The notes below the pieces were generated by a model. It worked only from the letters and a program-made list of their open reading frames with translations. It ran no database searches and had not been told where the DNA came from. From Gracilimonas sp965227785 (GTDB lineage: Bacteria; Bacteroidota; Rhodothermia; Balneolales; Balneolaceae), in the NCBI RefSeq assembly GCF_965227785.1, contig NZ_OZ245785.1, forward strand, positions 62,001-126,000: a stretch of DNA of 64,000 nucleotides. The letters are read 5' to 3'. A program made the position numbers and the translations under genes. Below, piece after piece: positions 58,998 to 64,000 of the stretch; the stretch's first letter is position 1; every line of letters begins with the position of its first letter.

Positions 58998-59918
58998 TTA
59001 TACCAGCTCCCCTTTTTTGATGTTGTCTTCCCCAACGGTGGAGATAAAAATTTCTGTTAATGATGGCTCGATGCGTTCGAACTTATGAATTTCAGCATGC
59101 TCCATGGCAACCTTCAGTATGTCCTGCATATTCTGCCCGTCCAGCACGCGTATTTCCGCAAAGTTGGTCGAACGGTTGTTGATGCGGACATTTTCCAGGG
59201 TATCCAAAAACGAACTGTCACCTTCAAACTCCAGGTTAATGGTGTTTTCCCCGAAGGATGATTTGATCTCCCGAAGCTTACCGGTCAGCACAGCTTCTCC
59301 CTGGTTAAAAAGGCAAATATCATCACACATCTGTTCTACTTGTTCCATACGGTGAGTGGAAAAAAGTATGGTTTTTCCTTTCTCGCGAAGCTCAATAATG
59401 ATCTCTTTCAGTGTTTCGCTGTTGATGGGATCAAGCCCGCTGAATGGCTCATCAAAAATATAGATGTCCGGATCGTGAGCAATGGTGGCAATGAACTGTA
59501 TCTTCTGGGACATCCCTTTGGACAGCTCGTTAATCTCTTTCTTCTTCCAGTCAGAAGCATCAAAACGATCGAGCCAGTAATCGATGGCTTTTTTGGCATC
59601 GTTTGAGTTCATGCCTTTCAGCTGGGTGAGGTACATCAGCTGATCGAGGACCTTCATTTTTTTGTAAAGACCACGCTCTTCCGGCATGTACCCGATCACC
59701 TTTTGGGTTTCCGGACTTGCAACCTGTCCATTGATGGTTACGCTGCCGCTGTCGGGTGAGAGGATGTAATTAATCATCCGGATGGTAGTGGTTTTACCGG
59801 CACCGTTTGGCCCGAGTAGCCCGAAAATACGCCCTTTATTTACTTCAAAACTAACGTCATTCACCGCCCTGGTTTTCCCAAACGATTTAAAGACGTTATT
59901 AACTTCAATTACTGCCAT
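58998..59918 (-). CDS. ABC transporter ATP-binding protein (NatA-like)
   Basis: 306 aa. Walker A GLLGPNGAGKTTTIRMI (about 33-49), signature LSKGMSQKIQF, Walker B IYIFDEPFSGLDP, and a switch His in FSTHRMEQ. The C-terminal 80 residues form the extra domain common to export ATPases of this type (LEFEGDSSFLDTLENVRIN). It drives the permease of the next gene. The start MAVIEVNNVFKSFGK is typical. Confidence 0.94.
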   Translation of the reverse strand: MAVIEVNNVFKSFGKTRAVNDVSFEVNKGRIFGLLGPNGAGKTTTIRMINYILSPDSGSVTINGQVASPETQKVIGYMPEERGLYKKMKVLDQLMYLTQLKGMNSNDAKKAIDYWLDRFDASDWKKKEINELSKGMSQKIQFIATIAHDPDIYIFDEPFSGLDPINSETLKEIIIELREKGKTILFSTHRMEQVEQMCDDICLFNQGEAVLTGKLREIKSSFGENTINLEFEGDSSFLDTLENVRINNRSTNFAEIRVLDGQNMQDILKVAMEHAEIHKFERIEPSLTEIFISTVGEDNIKKGELV

Positions 59919-60082
59919 AATCGTGTGTTAAATTCAAATTGATTATTTGTGACGGGAGAGCTTAAGAAAAGCAAAGGTAACTGTAAAGAAAGCCCCTGTA
60001 TGTTTTGGAAGATGCCCAAAGATTTCTTATTTCCCATAATAATAAACGGTAACGAATTATAAGGACTCAGGTTTCAAATCAG

Positions 60083-61522
60083 ATGCGCATTATTCATTTG
60101 AGTGCAGAATGTTATCCCGCTGCCAAGGCCGGCGGACTTGCGGATGTAGTTGGCTCCCTTCCCAAATACCTGAATAAGCAGGACCATCATTGTGAAGTAG
60201 TGATTCCAAAGTATGACAACCACTGGATAGCTTCTCAGGAATATGAAACGATTTTTGAAGGGACTTTCTCAATGGCTGCTGATCAGGTCAGATTCTCAGT
60301 GCAGAAAATGACGGAGGACAAACTGGGCTTTCCTTTCTATGTGATTGATATTCCGGGAAGATTTGACCGGCCGGGAATTTATATTGATCCATGGTCGGGG
60401 CACGGATATTGGGATGAGCTGGAGCGATTTGTAAGTTTTCAAATAGCAGCTCTGGAGTGGCTAAAAGCCGGTGATGAAAAGCCGGACGTGGTACATTGCC
60501 ATGATCACCATACCGGGCTGGTGCCTTTTATGCTTTCTCAGTGCAACCGCTACCGGGACATGTCAGGTATTCCAACGGTACTCACCGTTCATAATGCGGA
60601 ATATCATGGTGAACATGTGCTGGATAACTTTAAGTTATTACCGGCTTTCAATATTGATAATCTTGGTTTGTTAGATTGGGATGGCAGGTTGAACTCGCTG
60701 GCAGCCGGGTTGAAATGTGCCTGGCAGATTACCACGGTTTCCAAGAATTACATGAGCGAGCTGGCCGAAGAAAGCAGCGGATTGGAATCGTTGTTTCAGC
60801 AAGAGCGAAAGAAATCGACCGGAATTGTAAATGGGATTGACACCGAAGTGTGGGATCCGAATACCGATGAATTGATCGAGTACAACTTCAGCTACCGAAA
60901 CAGGAAGAAGGGAAAGGCAGAGAATAAGAAACACTTGTGCCGGGAGTTTGGGCTGAATCCGGAGTTGCCAACCATTTCATTTATAGGAAGACTGGTTCGG
61001 GAGAAAGGAGCTGACTTACTTCCTGATTTATTTAAGCGTGTGATGTATTCAGATGTGGAAGTAAACTTTGTGTTGCTGGGAACAGGCGATCCGCAGCTTC
61101 ATCAGATTTTTGCGAGCATGGAAAGCGATCATGTAGGATACTTTGATGCCACCCTGGAATACAACGAGAAGCTGGCGCATCAAATGTATGCTGGCTCCGA
61201 TTTCATCTTGATGCCGTCGCGGGTAGAACCGTGCGGGTTAAATCAAATGTTTGCTATGCGTTATGGAACGGTTCCTATTGTGCGTTCCGTTGGAGGTTTG
61301 AAAGATACGGTAGTGGATATTTCGGAAGACGAAGGTTATGGCATCACGTTTGATGAGTTCAGCCTGGAAGCGGCCTCGGAAGCGATTGGAAGAGCCGTAA
61401 ATTTGTATGTTGATTCTTCCCAGCATTCAGAGGTATTAAGCCGGATTATGAAGCTGGATTTTTCATGGAAGCGTTCGGCCCAGGAGTATATAAAAATGTA
61501 CAAAGCGTTAATCTTAAAATAG
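60083..61522 (+). CDS. glgA: Glycogen (starch) synthase
   Basis: 479 aa, GT5 family, full length. The N-terminal SAECYPAAKAGGLADVVGSLPK carries the KxGGL ADP-glucose-binding motif. HCHDHHTGLVPFML and TVHNAEYHG follow. The C-terminal domain has SFIGRLVREKGADLLPDLF and PSRVEPCGLNQMFAMRYGTVPIVRSVGGLKDTV. It extends alpha-1,4-glucan from ADP-glucose. glgC follows 7 bp later and supplies that substrate. Confidence 0.96.
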   Translation: MRIIHLSAECYPAAKAGGLADVVGSLPKYLNKQDHHCEVVIPKYDNHWIASQEYETIFEGTFSMAADQVRFSVQKMTEDKLGFPFYVIDIPGRFDRPGIYIDPWSGHGYWDELERFVSFQIAALEWLKAGDEKPDVVHCHDHHTGLVPFMLSQCNRYRDMSGIPTVLTVHNAEYHGEHVLDNFKLLPAFNIDNLGLLDWDGRLNSLAAGLKCAWQITTVSKNYMSELAEESSGLESLFQQERKKSTGIVNGIDTEVWDPNTDELIEYNFSYRNRKKGKAENKKHLCREFGLNPELPTISFIGRLVREKGADLLPDLFKRVMYSDVEVNFVLLGTGDPQLHQIFASMESDHVGYFDATLEYNEKLAHQMYAGSDFILMPSRVEPCGLNQMFAMRYGTVPIVRSVGGLKDTVVDISEDEGYGITFDEFSLEAASEAIGRAVNLYVDSSQHSEVLSRIMKLDFSWKRSAQEYIKMYKALILK

Positions 61523-61529
61523 GTTCCAT

Positions 61530-62804
61530 ATGAAAAGGTCATCAGTTATAGCAGTTATTTTAGGCGGAGGCCGGGGAACCCGGTTATTTCCCTTAACTGA
61601 TCAGCGATCCAAACCTGCTGTGCCTGTAGGTGGTAAATACCGGTTGGTTGATATTCCTATTTCTAACTGTCTGAATTCGGAAATTCGCAGAATTTATGTG
61701 TTGACGCAGTTCAATTCTGCATCGCTGAACCGCCATATCAAAAACACCTACAACTTTGATGCTTTCAGTAGTGGCTTTGTGGATATCCTGGCAGCCGAGC
61801 AAACCCCGGATAGCACCGACTGGTTTCAGGGAACCGCGGATGCCGTTCGTCAATCCGTTCACCATATGGAAAACCATGAGCACGATCATGTTTTGATACT
61901 CTCAGGTGACCAGCTGTATCAGATGGATTATGGAAAAATGCTGCAGCGCCATAAGGAGAAAGACGCTGACCTGACCGTGGCCACCATTCCTGTAAACGCC
62001 AGCGACGCCACCGGCTTCGGAATTATGAAGACTAATGCGGACGGGGTGATCGAAGACTTTGTAGAAAAGCCCTCTGCAGATGAACTGGATAAGTGGAAAT
62101 CTAAAGTGCCGGAGCCGTATAGAAATGAAGGGAAAGATTACCTGGCTTCGATGGGGATCTATATTTTCAATCGTGATATGCTGAAGAAGTTATTTGAAGA
62201 TAACCCCGATGCTACCGATTTTGGTAAGGAGCTGATCCCTAAATGTGTGGAAGGAGGGAAGAAGGTAGTCAGTTATGAATTTGGCGGATACTGGACAGAT
62301 ATCGGAACTATACAGTCTTTCTTTGAGGCCAACTTAGCTCTTGCTGATACCGTACCTGATTTTAACCTGTACGACAACGACAACTTCATCTATACCCGTG
62401 CCCGCTTACTTCCGGCATCAAAGCTGATGGGCACAACACTCGAGCATGCACTGATGGCCGAGGGGTGTATCATAGAAGCCAGCCGCATTGTTCGTTCGGT
62501 AGTAGGAATTCGATCCCGCATCGGGAAAGGAAGTACCGTGGAGTATTCCATTATTATGGGTAACGACTATTTCCAGGATCGGGAAGTGATAGAAAATGCC
62601 GGTCCGGATCAACCAGCCATGGGAATCGGGCGGAGGTGTTATATCAGCAACTGTATCATCGACAAAAATGTGTGTATCGGAAATGATGTAAGAATTGTTG
62701 GAGGAAGTCACCTCGAAGATGGCGACCATGAGTACCACTACGTCCGTGATGGCATTGTAATTGTGAAGAAAAATACGGTAATCCCGGACGGAACTATTAT
62801 TTGA
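61530..62804 (+). CDS. glgC: Glucose-1-phosphate adenylyltransferase
   Basis: 424 aa. Nucleotidyltransferase motif LGGGRGTRLFPLTDQRSKPAVP (with the R/K pair), then YRLVDIPISNCLNSEIRRIYVLTQF, WFQGTADAVRQ and SGDQLYQMDYGKML; a C-terminal left-handed beta-helix (GTTLEHALMAEGCIIEASRIVRSVVG) is the allosteric domain. It makes ADP-glucose, the committed step of glycogen synthesis. It forms a two-gene operon with glgA. Confidence 0.96.
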   Translation: MKRSSVIAVILGGGRGTRLFPLTDQRSKPAVPVGGKYRLVDIPISNCLNSEIRRIYVLTQFNSASLNRHIKNTYNFDAFSSGFVDILAAEQTPDSTDWFQGTADAVRQSVHHMENHEHDHVLILSGDQLYQMDYGKMLQRHKEKDADLTVATIPVNASDATGFGIMKTNADGVIEDFVEKPSADELDKWKSKVPEPYRNEGKDYLASMGIYIFNRDMLKKLFEDNPDATDFGKELIPKCVEGGKKVVSYEFGGYWTDIGTIQSFFEANLALADTVPDFNLYDNDNFIYTRARLLPASKLMGTTLEHALMAEGCIIEASRIVRSVVGIRSRIGKGSTVEYSIIMGNDYFQDREVIENAGPDQPAMGIGRRCYISNCIIDKNVCIGNDVRIVGGSHLEDGDHEYHYVRDGIVIVKKNTVIPDGTII

Positions 62805-62813
62805 ACGGGAAAC

Positions 62814-63401
62814 TCAGTTGCTCAGTAAGTCCTCAATGCGATTGAGTATAGTACCATCTTCAAAATACGTATACAGATCTTCGCCGGGGCACACGGTTTG
62901 ATCTGAATAGTCTTTATGGGTGGCAATGGCGTCTGTGGAAACATCATACTCCTGAGCCAGCCAGGCAGATAGATGGGCTATTGCATCCAGTTGTTTATTA
63001 TTGATCTTCTGCACCTCATAATTTCCCAATACCTGAATTAATGCGTGGCCGGTTGGGTCATATTCGGTATTGGTATCCCCCGGATATTTAAGCGGCCTGT
63101 TTTCATAAATATTTCCCTCCAGATCGATACTGAAATGATAGGGGATATCGATCCAGTTTTTATCGTTTTGGCTGAACCTTTGGAGGCCTTGTAATTTTTC
63201 TTTGGGATCGGCATCCTCCGGGATTTCTACACCTGCGTGATGAATGGTAATGAACCGGATTTCATGTTCCTCCACTTCTCCCGAAGGCGGCTTTCCTCCC
63301 CAGTCCTCTACCGAAATGATGTCGGGTTTTTCAACCTGAAAACCGGGGATTAACAATGTGAACCAAAGGGCTACCGAAAAGAGCAGGGTTGATATCTTCA
63401 T
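62814..63401 (-). CDS. Secreted N-acetylmuramoyl-L-alanine amidase (amidase_2/PGRP)
   Basis: 195 aa. A signal peptide (LLFSVALWFTLLIPGFQ) precedes an amidase_2 domain: FITIHHAGVEIP (first zinc His), YHFSIDLEGNIYENRP, GHALIQVLGNYE, and ATHKDYSDQTVCPGEDLY (second zinc His and the Cys ligand). All zinc ligands are present, so activity on the peptidoglycan amide bond is likely. It is convergent with glgC, 9 bp away. Confidence 0.88.
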   Translation of the reverse strand: MKISTLLFSVALWFTLLIPGFQVEKPDIISVEDWGGKPPSGEVEEHEIRFITIHHAGVEIPEDADPKEKLQGLQRFSQNDKNWIDIPYHFSIDLEGNIYENRPLKYPGDTNTEYDPTGHALIQVLGNYEVQKINNKQLDAIAHLSAWLAQEYDVSTDAIATHKDYSDQTVCPGEDLYTYFEDGTILNRIEDLLSN

Positions 63402-63472
63402 GAAATTGAATACTTATGATATAGATTGTTTAACCAATAGTTTGATGAGGGAATGTACACACTACCAACCAT

Positions 63473-63507
63473 AAAAAAAGCCTCCACCCAAAAAGGGAAG
63501 AGGCTTT
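63473..63507 (-). terminator. Terminator of sucD
   Basis: Stem AAAGCCTC (63477-63484) / GAGGCTTT (63500-63507); the A run at 63473-63479 is a T run on the minus strand, 20 bp beyond the sucD stop. Confidence 0.85.
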
Positions 63508-63528
63508 AAATTCAAACTGAAAAGCAGT

Positions 63529-64000
63529 TTATGCGGTTTCCAGCATTTTCTTAAGCGTAACACCGATTTCAGCCGGGCTTTCAACAACAGTGATACCTGC
63601 TTCAGCCAGGGCTTTCTTTTTCTCCTGTGCGGTTCCTTTACCACCGGAAATAATAGCACCGGCATGTCCCATCCTACGTCCGGGAGGCGCTGTAGAACCT
63701 GCGATAAAGGCCACAACCGGCTTATCACAATTATCTTTGATCCATTCCGCAGCTTCTTCTTCAGCTGTTCCGCCAATCTCTCCGATCAGTACGATGGAGT
63801 CGGTATCCGGATCATCATTCAGCATTTTAACGGCATCAAGGTGCGTGGTTCCTATAACAGGGTCACCACCAATACCGATAGCTGTACTTTGTCCAAGACC
63901 TTCTTTAGTCAGCTGATCTACAGCTTCATAAGTAAGCGTACCGGAGCGGGAAATCAATCCAACTTTACCCGGAGTAAAAATGCTTCCCGGCATAATTCCG
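63529..64000 (-). CDS. sucD: Succinyl-CoA ligase alpha subunit, C-terminal part
   Basis: About 157 C-terminal residues; the frame stays open to the window edge, so the gene continues beyond it (full length about 290). Visible: MPGSIFTPGKVGLISRSGTLTYEAV, GIGGDPVIGTTHLDAVKML, and RRMGHAGAIISGGKGTAQEKK with the phosphorylated active-site histidine in GHAGA. It makes succinate and a nucleoside triphosphate from succinyl-CoA in the citric acid cycle. Confidence 0.95.
   Translation of the reverse strand, partial: GIMPGSIFTPGKVGLISRSGTLTYEAVDQLTKEGLGQSTAIGIGGDPVIGTTHLDAVKMLNDDPDTDSIVLIGEIGGTAEEEAAEWIKDNCDKPVVAFIAGSTAPPGRRMGHAGAIISGGKGTAQEKKKALAEAGITVVESPAEIGVTLKKMLETA

Overview
The window looks like a chromosome segment from a Gram-negative, outer-membrane-bearing member of the Bacteroidota/Balneolota group. 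I infer this from the many Sec-type lipoproteins, outer-membrane barrels, weak Shine-Dalgarno use and the style of the glgA/glgC, YceI, RHS and membrane-MutS genes; I could not run a search, so the lineage is an inference. The window divides into an accessory half (1 to about 37.1 kb) and a core half (about 37.2 to 64 kb). At the boundary lies a 47-nt 3' remnant of a tRNA-Asn gene, the usual scar left at one end of an integrated element.

Accessory half. Positions 1-9.8 kb form a compact, AT-rich defence island, all on the plus strand. It holds a type I restriction-modification system (hsdR fragment, hsdM, hsdS with an unusual fused C-terminal extension), a small membrane protein, a two-gene Pycsar system (nucleotide cyclase plus transmembrane effector), an Mrr-like modification-dependent endonuclease, an unrecognised helical protein and a TIR-domain protein. 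Positions 10.2-17.0 kb are a visibly GC-richer type II secretion / type IV pilus-like assembly cluster: an ATPase lacking its N-terminal domain, secretin, PilM-PilN-like fusion, PilO-like, PilP/GspC-like, major pseudopilin and prepilin peptidase. The cluster resumes at 33.6-36.9 kb (PilX-like, two minor pseudopilins, GspF). Between the two parts sit about 16 kb of RHS polymorphic-toxin genes: two giant secreted RHS proteins (2066 and 2511 aa) sharing a 1,235-bp tract with no mismatch, their candidate immunity genes, an orphan RHS C-terminal/immunity module, and two remnants of an XRE-type regulator gene. Both RHS proteins have Sec signal peptides, so the surrounding secretion system is an attractive exporter, but that is inference.

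Core half. From 37.2 kb the genes are mostly housekeeping: a YwaF-like membrane protein, a DUF3179 lipoprotein, an outer-membrane barrel, a thioredoxin-like protein, an AhpD-like protein, hisI, yidD, cysS, folE, Dabb and Smr proteins, a left-handed beta-helix acyltransferase, a membrane-anchored MutS-family ATPase, YceI proteins around a porin-like barrel, a histidinol-phosphatase-like enzyme, an M1-peptidase-like protein whose zinc site is lost, an ABC exporter pair, glgA-glgC, a peptidoglycan amidase and the 3' part of sucD.

Within this core half, 55.3-57.6 kb is a second mobile patch. It contains an integron-cassette-like stretch with no integrase in the window: one convincing 123-bp attC-like site, a second degraded one, a lipoprotein cassette and a 57-aa cassette ORF whose stop codon lies inside the attC core. 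Next to it is a GIY-YIG nuclease pseudogene bracketed by nearly identical REP-like palindromes. No CRISPR array, rRNA gene, intact tRNA or transposase was seen.
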